The notes beneath the pieces were generated by a model, which was not told the origin of the DNA, made no database searches, and worked only from the letters and a program-made list of their open reading frames with translations. DNA of 64,000 nucleotides, taken from NCBI GenBank assembly GCA_964035575.1, contig OZ037891.1:1240001-1304000 (forward strand), written 5' to 3'. This DNA comes from Rhynchopus sp. YZ270_cl-10 (taxonomy: Eukaryota; Euglenozoa; Diplonemea; Diplonemida; Diplonemidae). Made by a program: the position numbers and the translations under genes. Positions 33,519 through 44,419 of this stretch are shown here, one piece after another (within the stretch, counting starts at the first letter, position 1; every line of letters begins with the position of its first letter).

Positions 33519-34972
33519 CAAAAAACTCATTATTAAACTTCTGGTCATCTCCAAGGCAACTGCGGGTGAAAAACACCCTCAGAGTGGGTCACAGGGGGCC
33601 TGTGGGCCGAAAAACGACCCAGAAGCCACCCCAGAATACAAAAAAATGGAAAAAAATAGTGAAAAAACGGCTTTTTTCACGTTTTGGCCATGTTGGGCAA
33701 AACAGCGATTTTTCAAGAAAAAAACCAAAAGACGGCATATTTTTTCCATTCCAACCTGTTTTGGGCATATTTGACACTTTTGGAAGTGTTTTTTTGGTGT
33801 TTTCACGCTGAAAAACACCCCCAAAAAATCCTTGGACGGTCCTTGGACAGCACTGCCACCATTGCTCCGACCACATTCTCGGCCATATTTTTGCTTAAAA
33901 CCCCCGAAAAAGGGCCCCCGGAACCCCAATCTTTCCAAATTTCCACCTCATCCCCACCCAAAAACCGCAAAAACACGACAGAAAATCGTCTTAAAAAACA
34001 CACTTTTTTCAAAAAGGCTATTATGGAGCCTGTCTGACAACCTTTTTGAAAAAAGTGTGTTTTTTAAGACGATTTTCTGTTGTGTTTTTGCGGTGTTTGG
34101 GTGGGGATGTGGTGGAAATTCGGAACTATCTGGGCTCCCAGGGTCTTTTTTCGGGGGTTTTTGGCCATTTCTTGACCCCTATATGGGTCAAACAGCATGC
34201 TGGAGTGCTGCCGGAGCGCTGCCATACCATTTTTTTTTGATGTAAAAACACCAAAAAAACACTTCCAAAAGTGTCAAATATGTCCAAAACAGGTTGGAAT
34301 GGACTCACGGGCCACTTTTGGGGTATATTTGTGCCAAAGGAGGTTTTGTGATGTTAAAAAATAGCCGTTTTTTTGGTTTTTTCTTGAAAAATCGCTCTCG
34401 TCAGACAGGCTCCATAATGACCTTTTTGAAAAAAGTGTGTTTTTTAAGACGATTTTCTGTCGTGTTTTTGCGGTGTTTGGGTGGGGATGTGGTGGAAATT
34501 CAGAACTATCTGGGCTCCCAGGGTCCTTTTTCGGGGGTTTTTGGCCATTTCTTGACCCCTATATGGGTCAAACAGCATGCCGGAGTGGCTGCCATACCAT
34601 TGCCATACCATTTCCATACCATTTTTTTGATGTAAAAACACCAAAAAAACACTTCCAAAAGTGTCAAATATGCCCAAAACAGGTTGGAATGGACTCACAG
34701 GCCACTTTTGGGGTATATTTGTGCCAAAGGAGGTTTTGTGATGTCAAAAAATAACCGTTTTTTTTGGTTTTTTCTTGGAAAATCACTATTTCGCCCAAAA
34801 TGGCCAAAACCGTCAAAAAGCCGTTTTTTCACTATTTTTTTCCATTTTTTTGTATTCTGGGGTGGCTTCTGGGTCGTTTTTCGGCCCACAGGCCCCCTGT
34901 GACCCACTCTGAGGGTGTTTTTCACCCGCAGTTGCCTTGGAGATGACCAGAAGTTTAATAATGAGTTTTTTG
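33519..34972. mobile_element. TA-flanked fold-back element
   Basis: Arms over 150 bp long (from 33519 and from 34972 inward), starting CAAAAAACTCATTATTAAAC, flanked by TA. The interior has further inverted copies: AAAAAACACACTTTTTTCAA at 33990 with its inverse at 34050 and 34430, and a ~200-bp segment with GGGCTCCCAGGGTC at 34126 and 34506. No gene. It lies 27 bp from the end of the 29758 element. Confidence 0.75.
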
Positions 34973-35004
34973 TACGGTCATTTTACTCACAGTCGGACCC
35001 CCTA

Positions 35005-35890
35005 TCCCCCCCCTGTGTGTCATGACCTCCTCGTTTTCGACTTTGCAGGTCTGGGTCTGCTTCTGGGCTGTTTCAAAACAGCGTGTTCCTTCTGGAACAG
35101 CCGATTTACCCAGCGTCTGGAAATAAATTGTTATAGACACCAATGCACTGTTTTCGGGTTTGGCATCTTCAAGGAACAGAGTCACCAAAGCGGACTCCAT
35201 GATACACTTTCTGAAGCTCTTTCATCACATCATCCATTTCCTTCCCACCGTCCTGCATATCCACTAAGGTGGCTCCGGCTGCCTCCATAAGCAATGTGTG
35301 TCTCCGAATACTTCCTCGGCAGGTCCTGCACCGGTTGTATGGCATCACTGTGGTCCTTCAGAGGTGACACAGACACATGCAGGAGGATACGCGCAACGTC
35401 CTGAAGGGAGGGGAGTTCTGAGTGCGTCCTCAACTTAACGTCGTTTCATGAAGCCAAACGAGGTTGAATCTGTCGTGAGAGCGGCTTTTTGGTGTCGCAG
35501 TCGAAGGTTTTGACCGTCGCTTTTACGGCGTCGGCCATAGAGGTGGAGTGGTGGGAGAAGGGGAAGCCCTGTTGAAGCACTGTTGGGGTAAAAGCGGTGC
35601 GCGTACTTCGTGTCGCTGCCAAAAGGCATGCGAACTGCAGGCTCTGAGGTCCATCTTGGGCCTGGTTGCTGACTCTGCCTTCAGCCTGTCAACAAAAGCC
35701 GTCACAGTTGGCGTCTCGCGTTTCGCTTCCGTCAAGTTCGGCACCTCGTCAGCGAAATATTTTTCCGCTTTGGAGATGGTCTCGTTCACAACGTGAACAG
35801 CCTCATCATCACCCAGAAGCATCACCTCCTCTGTCAGCGTACCACACTGTGCAACCTTCACCCCTCCAAGCCTGAGGTATTCTTCGCTAT
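35005..35890 (-). pseudogene. decayed minus-strand gene, family not recognised
   Basis: Coding-like blocks follow one another on the minus strand in different frames: SDHSEEYLRLGGVKVAQCGT continuing to FVDRLKAES (35890 to about 35660), MADAVKATVKTFDCDTKKPL (35538-35449), SLQDVARILLHVSVSPLKDH (about 35410-35340), LLMEAAGATLVDMQDGGKEM...VYHGVRFGDS (about 35293-35170) and ALVTLFLEDAKPENSALVSI (about 35195-35130). At least four frame breaks; introns could explain some but no clean splice sites join them. GC-rich like host genes. It ends where the duplicated zinc-finger segment begins. It is the clearest coding-like sequence on this strand. Confidence 0.45.
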
Positions 35891-35902
35891 GGTCTGATCA
35901 AG

Positions 35903-36318
35903 ACACCAATACCCAACAGGATACCACTTTATCACTCACAAAACACACTAAATATGGGTCAGTCCAACGCACAGGCAAGAAGGAAGGCCGCCGCCGACAG
36001 AGATGCAAAGGGAATTGTGCTTGACAAGTCTGGCAAGGAAAAGAAGGCGGCCAACGAAATGATTAACTGCACCATGTGCTCGCAGCAGCTGCGTGTGACG
36101 AAGAAGAACGTTGAGCTGAAGATGCACTGGGAGAGCAAGCACCCCAAGCAGAACGACGTATGTCCATCAAACAAAACTAACACACCACACCACCACACCA
36201 CATCACCACAGTTCACCGTGTGCTTCCCGGGACAAACCTACGAGGGAATGTGAACAACTTAACAGCTTTGGTCTGTACTTTTACTTTTCTTTTGACTTGC
36301 CCCGCTGTTCAGTGCATC
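35903..36318. repeat. 416-bp duplicated gene segment, copy 2
   Basis: Second copy of 28688-29103, offset 7215 bp, same orientation. No inverted ends or target duplication seen at its borders. Confidence 0.95.
35954..36253 (+). CDS. small zinc-finger protein, ZNF706/At2g23090-like, copy 2
   Basis: Exons 35954-36157 and 36212-36253, the same 81-residue protein as copy 1 with no base change in exons or intron by eye. The duplication carries only about 50 nt of upstream sequence and about 65 nt after the stop, so signals for expression may differ from copy 1. Upstream lies the decayed minus-strand gene. Identity over the intron too means a very recent DNA duplication or gene conversion. Confidence 0.8.
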   Translation: MGQSNAQARRKAAADRDAKGIVLDKSGKEKKAANEMINCTMCSQQLRVTKKNVELKMHWESKHPKQNDVCPSNKTNTPHHHTTSPQFTVCFPGQTYEGM

Positions 36319-37129
36319 AGCACTGAGCCAGCGTCAATGCCCTTTTTTGTTTGGGTCGTTTTTTTTTCCGGAGAAGAGGAAGATCGCCAAAGGGGGGGGA
36401 AAGCGGGGTTATAAACGGAAGGGAACACTCCCAGTTAAAACGAGAGCGTCTTCTTAGAACCTTCCGCAAAGAACCCCTCCAATCATTTGTCCCATTTGCC
36501 CCTAAATAGCTCCTGTGCAGAAAATGCATCGGATATCAACAACAATCAAAAGTAATCATGAAAATGTTGGTTTTTAAGAACAAAAAGAATTTTTGCGTCT
36601 TCAGCGAGTTTTTTTTTTTTACCTCTTAGTTTTGTCAAAGTTATTTTATGTTTTTTATCTTTTTTTTTTTGTTTTGCGTGCGTCAAGAATTTGGCTGTGC
36701 CCACCCCCCCTTTACCCCCTCGGTTTACCTCTTCTCCCTAAGGGCCTTATCTAAAAGGTTTGTGTGCTCCACACCCCCCCTAAACGCTTAGTGGTGAACC
36801 AGCCCCCCCCCTTCTCGCGGTGTTTTTTTTTTTCCTTTACCCCTGGTCTCAGGTAACGATGGTAAAAATTCAACAAAAGGTTAGTTACTAAGCACAGGCT
36901 TAGGTTCATCTTATAGCCTTTTCCTTCGTAGGGTGCGCGAATGAGACGAGGGATATGTCATTCAATAGTCCTATCTTTCGAAGAGACTTCTCCTTTTTTT
37001 TATGTTTTTCCGTTCAGAATTAAAGAGAAAAAAAAAAACGCACCGCTCCTTTTAAATCCCTTCTAAAAAGACCTTCAAAAACCCGCTCTATTTTTCAGCA
37101 CAAAAACAAAACACAAAAAAAAAAAAAAA
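36319..37129. other. intergenic and leader of the XLF-like gene
   Basis: No gene. An R1 copy at 36879-36924 lies about 200 nt upstream of the start codon. The 20 nt before the ATG are nearly all A. Confidence 0.5.
36879..36924 (+). repeat. R1 repeat upstream of the XLF-like gene
   Basis: GGTTAGTTACTAAGCACAGG then CTTAGGTTCATCTTATAGCC and a pyrimidine run. The stem CTAAGC/GCTTAG is intact with a 4-nt loop. Confidence 0.75.
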
Positions 37130-38419
37130 ATGGCAGAACCAATGGATACTTCTGTTTGGGAGTCGTTGGGTGGACAGCCGTGGCGTGTTGTACGGGATAG
37201 TGGCGGTATTTCTGATCCACACAGCACTACCGATGCAAACCTTGATTCATGGGCTGAGGAAGGTACTCGGGAGAGGGAAGAGTCTGGGTTGGGTGCTGTG
37301 TATTTGAGGTTTTGTGCTTTGGGGGATGGGTGTGCGTATGCGGCGCTGGCGTTGAGTCAGGACTATACAGAGGCTTGGCTTGCGCACTGCACGGTGCCGC
37401 AGCTTGACGCTATGATCAAACGAGACCTTCCGCGTATCTACATCGCAGCACCATCGCTGACCAGCATTCTCGATGCGGCTTTGTCAAAAGGAAGCCAAAG
37501 CGGAGGCCAGCCAGCCAGCATCCGTCTCGCCCACGCTGGAAGCAACGCAGAGAGGTCCCTCCACATCACAGTATCGCGTCGCCTCACCACGCAGGGTAGT
37601 GAGCAGGCAGGAGGAGGGGGAGGAGGAGGAGGAGGAGGGGGTGTGCAGCTGGCATGGACAATCGATTTCGTGAAGCTCCCTGCGGAGACGCTGAACCGCA
37701 GGGTTCTGGTGCCGATGTTGGTGAAGCCGTTGTTGGGTGTGTATTGTTATGATTATTTTTTTTTCAATTTTTTTTCTTCTACAGGGACGTCTGTGGGTTT
37801 GGCACATTCGCATGATTTGTTGCAGAGCATGCATGCTGCGAAGGACAGAGCGTTGCAGACCTTTGTGCAGACATACGGTGCGCAGGATGTGAAGCGGGTT
37901 CCGCAGGCGCTGGCGGCAGATGTGTTCTTCCCTGCACTGTTCGCAGCGCCGGAGTGGGGTGAGAAGGTGTGCGGCGCGTCTCTGTCGCAGGCGTGTGTAC
38001 CGGGTGGAACGTTGCAGTCGTTCTTTGCGACGGCGTGCGATGCACAACGGCAGCACAACGACGTTGCACACACTGCGGCGACACCACCTCAAAGACCTCA
38101 GAGGGGTAACAAGCGGTCACGGAGCCCAGAGACACTCTCTGATCATCCTGCAGGAGCAGCAGTGACGGGAAGGAATCCTGCAGCAGCAGACGTGACCGTA
38201 GCCCTGCGGCACACTGCTGAAGGTGGTGGTGGTGGTGGTGGTGGTGGTGGTGACGCTGCACCAAGCACCCTCCACAAAGAAAGCAGCTACCTCGAAACCA
38301 TAGACGAACGTCTCCGCCGCGAAGGGCTGACCCAAAAGCTCACCCAAAAGAAGGCCCCCGAAACAGGGGTCGGCCAGCAAGGCCGCAAGCGGCAAAAGGT
38401 TAAGAACGCCTTTACGTGA
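37130..38419 (+). CDS. XLF/Cernunnos (NHEJ1)-like DNA repair factor
   Basis: Exons 37130-37736 and 37785-38419 with a 48-nt intron (GTGTGT...CTACAG); 413 residues. Compared with human XLF: N-terminal QPWRVV matches QPWAWL; GCAYAALALSQDYTEAWL fits YALLVSDLQQVW; LAWTIDFVKLPAETLNRRVL then PMLVKPLLGTSVGLAHSHDL fits the FYWNF...LIRPLMGMSLAL junction of head and coiled-coil stalk. The head carries a Gly run (GGA codons, 37613-37640), and a second Gly run lies in the tail (38222-38252). The C-terminus GRKRQKVKNAFT resembles XLF's basic Ku-binding end KVKRKKPRGLFS. In known systems XLF bridges DNA ends with XRCC4-ligase IV in non-homologous end joining. The intron is in frame, so unspliced RNA would add 16 hydrophobic residues. 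The assignment rests on motif order, not on a search. Confidence 0.65.
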   Translation: MAEPMDTSVWESLGGQPWRVVRDSGGISDPHSTTDANLDSWAEEGTREREESGLGAVYLRFCALGDGCAYAALALSQDYTEAWLAHCTVPQLDAMIKRDLPRIYIAAPSLTSILDAALSKGSQSGGQPASIRLAHAGSNAERSLHITVSRRLTTQGSEQAGGGGGGGGGGGVQLAWTIDFVKLPAETLNRRVLVPMLVKPLLGVYCYDYFFFNFFSSTGTSVGLAHSHDLLQSMHAAKDRALQTFVQTYGAQDVKRVPQALAADVFFPALFAAPEWGEKVCGASLSQACVPGGTLQSFFATACDAQRQHNDVAHTAATPPQRPQRGNKRSRSPETLSDHPAGAAVTGRNPAAADVTVALRHTAEGGGGGGGGGGDAAPSTLHKESSYLETIDERLRREGLTQKLTQKKAPETGVGQQGRKRQKVKNAFT

Positions 38420-38885
38420 ACGGAGCAGGAGGATGAGGTGAAAAGGGGGGAAAGCGGTAATTTTTTTTCGCCCATCTTTTTCAAAGAAACGCATCTTTTT
38501 TTTGTGTCCTTGAACACAAAGAAAAAGAGGAGGTGGGATGCCAGGTTTTCTTTAAAAAAATTGATTTTTGTTTTCTCCTAAGCAAGGTGTGCCAGTTGAG
38601 GCACATTCGAATGTTTCAGTTTTCGTTGACCTGCCTTTTGTTTATTTTTTTTTTTTTTGAGTATCTTTTTTTTTTTTTGTACCGCACTACCCGTACCAGA
38701 AAAATGCCAAACTCTCTCAATCTCTCTACTTTCCCCTTTCTCACCATGACCCTCAGCAACCCCTGCGCCTTCCCCCACCTCCTTCCGAGTGACTCAGTGT
38801 CTCTCATGAGAGTAGCCTGCACGTCGTTTCCCCGCTGCACACAACCACCATACAACACAGTGTAGAGGAACACAACAGAAGACAA
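38420..38885. other. intergenic and leader of the LRR gene
   Basis: No gene. Poly(T) runs and C/T-rich tract at 38708-38770 upstream of the start codon. Confidence 0.5.
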
Positions 38886-39947
38886 ATGGAAGTAGTCATC
38901 AAGGACTGCGCCGATAGCTCATACGTGGTCGAGGTGGGTGAGGATGCCACAATGGAGACGATGCGGCAGAAGGTCGCGTCTGCAGTGGGGTTTCCCGAGG
39001 ACAGCTTCCGTATGGGCTTCGGAGGGAAGGAGGAAGGGGAGGACATCACAGAACTGAGTGCTGGCGACACAATCGTGTTGACGATGGCGAAAGTGAAGAA
39101 GTACGAGGCCGTTGCAGCGCTTCGTGCGTTGGGTGTGACGGAGATCACAGCGAGGAAGCTGGAAACTGTTTTGAGTCGCAAGAATGCTGCGGTGGCGTGT
39201 CTGCTTCTGCAGGCGGAGGTGGTGACTGTCATTCCGAAGCTGTTCCTGGCATACACAACGTTAGCAACACTTGATCTCAGTGATGTGTCGTGTGTGACGG
39301 AGATTTGTGACGACTTCATGGAAGCTTGCAGAGTGTTGACGAGCGTCGATCTCTCTGGGTTGTGCCATCTGACACGGATTGGGAACAACTTTCTTTCTAA
39401 CTGCAGCAGCCTCACAATAGTAGACATGGCACCACTCAGCAGGGTTGAAAAAATAGGTCACGGCTTTATTTCCAAATGCAGCAGCCTCAAAGTACTAGAC
39501 TTGCCACTCAGCACGATTGAAGAAATTGGCCACGCCTTTCTTTACAACTGCGGCAGCCTCACAGCAGTAGACCTACCACCACTCTGCACTGTTACACAGA
39601 TTGGTACCAGCTTTCTTTCCAACTGCAGCAGCCTCACAGTACTGGACCTACCCCTCGGCGCTGTTACAGAAATCGGTTCACTATTTCTTTCGCACTGCAG
39701 CAGCCTCACAGAACTAGACCTCTCAGCACTCAACAGGGTCGTGCAAATTGGTCACAACTTTCTTTCCAAATGCAGCAGCCTCACAGAACTCAACTTCTCA
39801 CCACTCAGCAGCGTTATGTACATGGGTGTGCTTCCTGATTGCGACTGGACTTCGTTGAGGAGCATCCACCTCTCCGGCTGCAGCAGCGCTCTCTCTAGTA
39901 TAGTACGGGAAAGCGCTGTGAAGGATCTTGTGGTTGAAGAAACGTAG
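38886..39947 (+). CDS. ubiquitin-like domain plus leucine-rich repeat protein
   Basis: 353 residues, one exon. The N-terminal 60 residues look like a ubiquitin-like fold (YVVEVGEDATMETMRQKVAS, then FRMGFGGKEEGEDITELSAG, DTIVLTM) and resemble the head of the 12726 protein. A helical stretch follows (VAALRALGVTEITARKLETV). From about residue 115 there are seven to eight repeats of about 24 residues, IGxxFLSxCSSLTxLDLxPL, of the BspA/LRR_5 type with a conserved Cys-Ser-Ser. The last repeat diverges and the protein ends VVEET. No signal peptide or membrane helix, so probably intracellular. The near-identical repeat DNA (GCAGCAGCCTCACAG recurs) points to recent repeat growth. Function unknown; probably protein binding. 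Confidence 0.75.
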   Translation: MEVVIKDCADSSYVVEVGEDATMETMRQKVASAVGFPEDSFRMGFGGKEEGEDITELSAGDTIVLTMAKVKKYEAVAALRALGVTEITARKLETVLSRKNAAVACLLLQAEVVTVIPKLFLAYTTLATLDLSDVSCVTEICDDFMEACRVLTSVDLSGLCHLTRIGNNFLSNCSSLTIVDMAPLSRVEKIGHGFISKCSSLKVLDLPLSTIEEIGHAFLYNCGSLTAVDLPPLCTVTQIGTSFLSNCSSLTVLDLPLGAVTEIGSLFLSHCSSLTELDLSALNRVVQIGHNFLSKCSSLTELNFSPLSSVMYMGVLPDCDWTSLRSIHLSGCSSALSSIVRESAVKDLVVEET

Positions 39948-40411
39948 CTGACAAACAAAAGACAAAACAAAATCAACCTTTTGTGTTCGAGGAGAGAGCT
40001 GGCCACCCTCTGGTCGTATAATTACTTGGTTCAGAATGTTGCCATCTCTCACAAGGTCTTCTTCATGTGTGTTTTTTGTTTGACAAACTTCACGTAAAGA
40101 CATATGCATCAAGCCTGGTGGCCGTCAACGTCAGAAAGTCCACCAGAAAACGATTCAAAGTGAACAGACTTTTACATTGTACTGCCGACGAAAAACTACT
40201 ATCCCCAAATGTCAGCAATAAAACAACTCTAAGTCTTGCATTGCTTTGGTTTTTATTTCTTATTCACTGTTCTCTTTTTTGTTCTTTATCCCGAACCCCT
40301 CTCTCCTCTTCTTCTTCTTCTTCTATCTAAACTAACCACTTCACCCCACCCCTCTAGCACACAGACACAAAAAAAAGTTATTTTTTTTCATACGACTTTT
40401 TTCCCTACACA
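39948..40411. other. intergenic and leader of the EML-like gene
   Basis: No gene. The C/T tract ending CACCCCTCTAG (AG at 40357) is an acceptor-like site 54 nt before the start codon. Confidence 0.5.
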
Positions 40412-42935
40412 ATGGGTGCAGGCAGTAGTACGCAGTCCGTGCAGGACCATTTGGACAAGCAGGAGGAGTGCATTAAGAAGATCCAAGCCGCACTTGCGAA
40501 GGACGGTGCTGCTGGCCTGAGTCTCTCTGGAGGCGGGGGTGCTGCGGAGGGCGCGGTGCGCAGCTTCCAGGAGGGCGAGCCTGAGGATGACGGCAGCGAC
40601 TGCAGCGAGTACGAAGATGAGAAGGAGCTTGCGCGCGCCATCAACCATCGCGAGTCAGGACGCGACAACGCACCTGTCGCAGAGGAGCCGCTCGACTGCA
40701 CTGACTACGAATGGGTCCCACCCACCGCAGACGAGCAGGAAGCACTCAAATACACAAAGCCCTGGCTCCTCTCCACAGTCCCCCCCACCACATGGGAGAC
40801 CAACAAGCCAGAGCGTGACGAAGCCCCCGAGGCCACACTCGAGCTCGAATATGTGTACGGCTACCGTACACGGTGCTGCAGAAACACCCTGAAATGGGTG
40901 AGCCAGACGAAGGCTGTCTACTTCGCGGGCAAGGTCGGGATCGTGCACGACTTCGCTACGAACACACAGAAGTTCTTCATGGAGCACTCCGAGAACATTG
41001 TCTCGCTGGACTACGACAAGAAGCGCAAGATTGTTGCCACAGGGCAGCAGACGCTTGCGTGCATCTGTGTGTGGGACATTGAGACGCAGAAGCAGCTGGC
41101 GAAGCTGGGCGGCTTCCACAAGAAGGCGGTGGTCTCTGTGAGCTTCAGCGACAACGGGAAGTACCTTGCGTCTGTTGGGCTCGACGACCACCACACCGTT
41201 GCTGTCTACGACTGGGAGGCGGGTGCGAAGCTCTGCCAAGTGGAGTGCGGGCCTCTGCGTGTCTTCGGTGTGCGCTTCCAGCCAGGATCGAACTCGAGCC
41301 TCGTGACGACGGGTGTGAAGCACTTAGCCTTCTGGACCCTGCAGAACGACACACTCGTGAAGAAGGAACCCCGCCTTGGCAAGCGCGGCAAGAAGCAGGT
41401 CTTCCTCGACTCCTCGGTGCTAGGGGACAGCACCGTCGTCGCCACGCTGGGTGGTGAGATATACCGCTTCGACGCAGAAGGCAGGCTGCAGGTATGGCAA
41501 TGCTTTTCTGTTGTATTCAACATTTTTCCCTTCAGGACATCTGCTACGCACACAACGGCAGCATCTCGTGCCTCGCCAAGTACGGCGACCTGCTAGTGTC
41601 CGGCGGGCAGGACGGGTACGTCTGTGTCTGGGACAGCCAGTTCGTGCGTGTCGGGTACCTGATGATGGGCGAAAGGAACAGCGGGAACAACAGCGTGCGC
41701 AGCCTTGACGTGCAGGATGACGATCTTCTTGTCGGCTGTGTCACGAGCAGTATGTTCACTGTGGACCTGAGAAACCGCACGAAGAAGCACCTCATCTCGT
41801 TCCACTGCGGCGACCTGACAGCGAAGCAGCGTTACGGTGAGCTATGGGCCGTGACAGAAGACCCGCAGGGGCCACGCTTTGCGACCGTCTGCGACGACGC
41901 GATGCTGCGCGTCTGGGACAGCGACACACACGAGTGTGTGCACAAAGGCAGCATCAGTGTCGAGAACGCAGGAGGGCCTGCACGCTCGCTGTGCTGGTCG
42001 CCCGACGGGCAGTGGATTGCATGCGGCTTCCTGCAAGGCTCAATTGCGATGTTCAACGCAAAGGCAGACTTCAGTGAGGAGTTCCGCCTCAAGTACCGCA
42101 AGCGCCGCATCCAGGCCCTCCGCTTCTCCCCGTGCAGCAAGTACCTCGCCGTGGGTGGTGCCGACACTGTTGTGGACGTCTACAACACAGACGGCTTCGT
42201 GCGCATCGCTGAATGCAAGGGCAGCTCGTCCGTCATCCTCAGCATCGACTGGTCCGACAACTCGAAGTTCCTTCAGGTGTCGACACAGGTATGTTGTCTT
42301 TCCTTATATATCCTTCACCTTCAACCACAACCCCCCTGCAGGACTACTTCCTGAAGTTCTTCTCGATACCAGATGGCCAGAGTGTCGACGCGATGGAGAC
42401 ACGCGACTGCACCTTTGCGACGCAGACGTCGTTCCTTGGGTGGAACGTGCAGGGCATCTGGTCCAAGGGCACCGACTTCTCTGAGGTCAACTCCTTAGGG
42501 AAGTCGCACGGTGGCAGCCTTTTGGCCACCGCAGATGAGTTTGGCGAAGTGAAGCTGTTCAAACACCCATGCATCGGGTCTGGTATTGACAAGGAGGGAG
42601 CCCTGAAGCGCAGGCCCAAGGCTGTAACTGCGTATGTGCCTACCATTTCAGTACACTCTACCCAAATACAATTCCCCCCAACGAAGTGTGATAAAAAACC
42701 AGCAAAGAAAGAGCCACCGCATTTTCCTCTCCTCTTACCTTTGTATGGATGTGTTCAACGAAAAAACATTAGCTAGTCCCCATGCTGTTCGCGTCTCCAC
42801 ATTACCAACCTCAACCACAGAACTGGCCAGTCGCAGGTCACCAACGTTGCATGGCACTACAAGGACACCCGCCTCTGGACGGTGGGTGGAGAAGACATGA
42901 GCATCTTCCAGTGGATGATTGGAGGATCGAAGTAG
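40412..42935 (+). CDS. EML/EMAP-like WD40 protein
   Basis: Four exons, 40412-41491, 41536-42288, 42342-42631, 42821-42935; introns of 44, 53 and 189 nt; 745 residues. MGAGSST at the start fits N-myristoylation. An acidic disordered region runs to about 140. LEYVYGYRTRCCRNTLKWVS then YFAGKVGIVHDFATNTQKFF (about 145-185) is the HELP-like entry of EML proteins. WD repeats follow in two propellers, for example IVATGQQTLACICVWDIETQ, LVSGGQDGYVCVWDS, FATVCDDAMLRVWDS and LAVGGADTVVDVYNTDG. The end TNVAWHYKDTRLWTVGGEDM plus SIFQWMI is the typical EML C-terminus, which fixes exon 4 (phase-2 junction completing an Ala codon). EML proteins bind microtubules and tubulin. A reader without the last intron would stop 3' of 42631. 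Confidence 0.9.
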
Positions 42936-43571
42936 TTAGTCATGTGTGCAGGACCCCTCCACACACATACACCTTTGGTACACACTGCACGGTTGGGTCG
43001 CTTCTGACAAAAGAAGAAAAATAAGGGGTCATTTTTGTTATCATTCATATCAGATGTAAACCACGAAATGGATGTAGGACTGCATGGTTTGGGTGTCCAC
43101 CCCACGGTACCAAAAGGTACACTGTCTCGAGAGGGCTTTTTGTATTTTCAAGTCAACCTTTTTTTTTTTTTTTTTTTGTGAAATTTTCTCGGTATTTTTC
43201 CATCTTTCCCTCCTCCAATGCGTTGAAAAGAATCACACACAACAAAAAAAGAAACAGCAACAACAAAAAAAAAGATGCGTTTTCACGCACAACAATAACT
43301 GTTGATATTTCCCCCTTTTTTTGTTAAAAACCATAGGTATAGGTTTTTGGGTTATTTGAGAAACACTTCCCCCCCCCTCATTTTTTTTCCCTTTTGGATT
43401 TTCCAGTTTTTATTTTAAAGTTTCCCCCCCACCCTTCATATCCCTCTATATTCTGTCGTGAACCTGAACCGCAAGACAGCGTTGAGTTTTGAATCAGGAA
43501 TGTAAGATAAATCGCGAAAAAAAAAGAAGGCACGCTTTTGTATTCTGTTGTCTTCTAAGTGTTCTCTTTTT
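42936..43571. other. intergenic with R5-type repeat
   Basis: No gene. A repeat at 43063-43170 is listed separately; the rest is AT-rich. Confidence 0.5.
43063..43170 (+). repeat. R5 repeat, shared with 49383-49470
   Basis: GAAATGGATGTAGGACTGCA then TGG, and later GTACACTGTCTCGAGAGGGC and GTATTTTCAAGTCAACC before poly(T). 49383 has the same front and a shortened middle; 17731 and 4044 carry only the second part. Confidence 0.7.
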
Positions 43572-43662
43572 GGCCTCAAAGAGGTTTCCTCTGTCCAGGT
43601 AGTCAGTGGGAGCGTATTGCAGTAATAAAAGTATCACCACAGAATATTTATTACACACTTTA
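43572..43662. repeat. 91-bp repeat shared with 24549-24639
   Basis: GGCCTCAAAGAGGTTTCCTC to TTATTACACACTTT, same orientation as the other copy. Confidence 0.75.
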
Positions 43663-44419
43663 CGCACAAACAAAAAAAAACCCACTTATTTTATGTGATC
43701 AACAGATAAGGGGACAAAAAATGCGTGTGTGTGTGTGTCCCAATCAATTACCGAATAATAAAGTTATTTGGGAGCACCCTCTACATTTTTCCCCCCCACA
43801 CACCACACACGGGACCAGTTTTTGTCTTTCTCAGTGACCCATCCCCCAGGTTCCCCCTATCACCCACCCCCCTTCATATTATTTTCTGTACTCAATACAA
43901 TTTTTTTTGGAGCTTTTTTTAACACACGCTGGGTCAACACCTTGCGTTTTAGTTGGTTGGGGTATCGGGTATTGAATAAGAGGTTTTGCGGTGCAGAAAC
44001 GCCACACCCCTACACTCACGACTCCAACACACACGTGGAGACCCCCACAGGAGGTTGTGACTGTGGGTCTATTTTTTTTTTAGAAATAAAAAAAGCAGAA
44101 AAAAGAACATTGCGACGGCATGAGACTTCCACACCATATACGATGAAATTGGCGATAAAAGGGGGGAACAAACAACAGTGACAAACAAAAAAAAAAACTT
44201 TCAAAAAAAAATCGTAACGCTACACAACACCCATCGAGTATTTTTTTTAACTGCCACAACCCCTTATCCCTTTACCCTCTTCCAACAAGCTAGAAAGTAT
44301 TCTTTGTTCATGACAACTTCAGAGCAAATCAGGAATGACATTTTTTTTGTAGTTTTTTACACGGGTTCTTTGGAAAACCGTTTTTTTTTTTAAAGAGTGA
44401 TTTTTTTCAGAAATCCCGT
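43663..44419. other. intergenic, no gene seen
   Basis: AT-rich with A/T runs. No recognised repeat. Confidence 0.45.
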
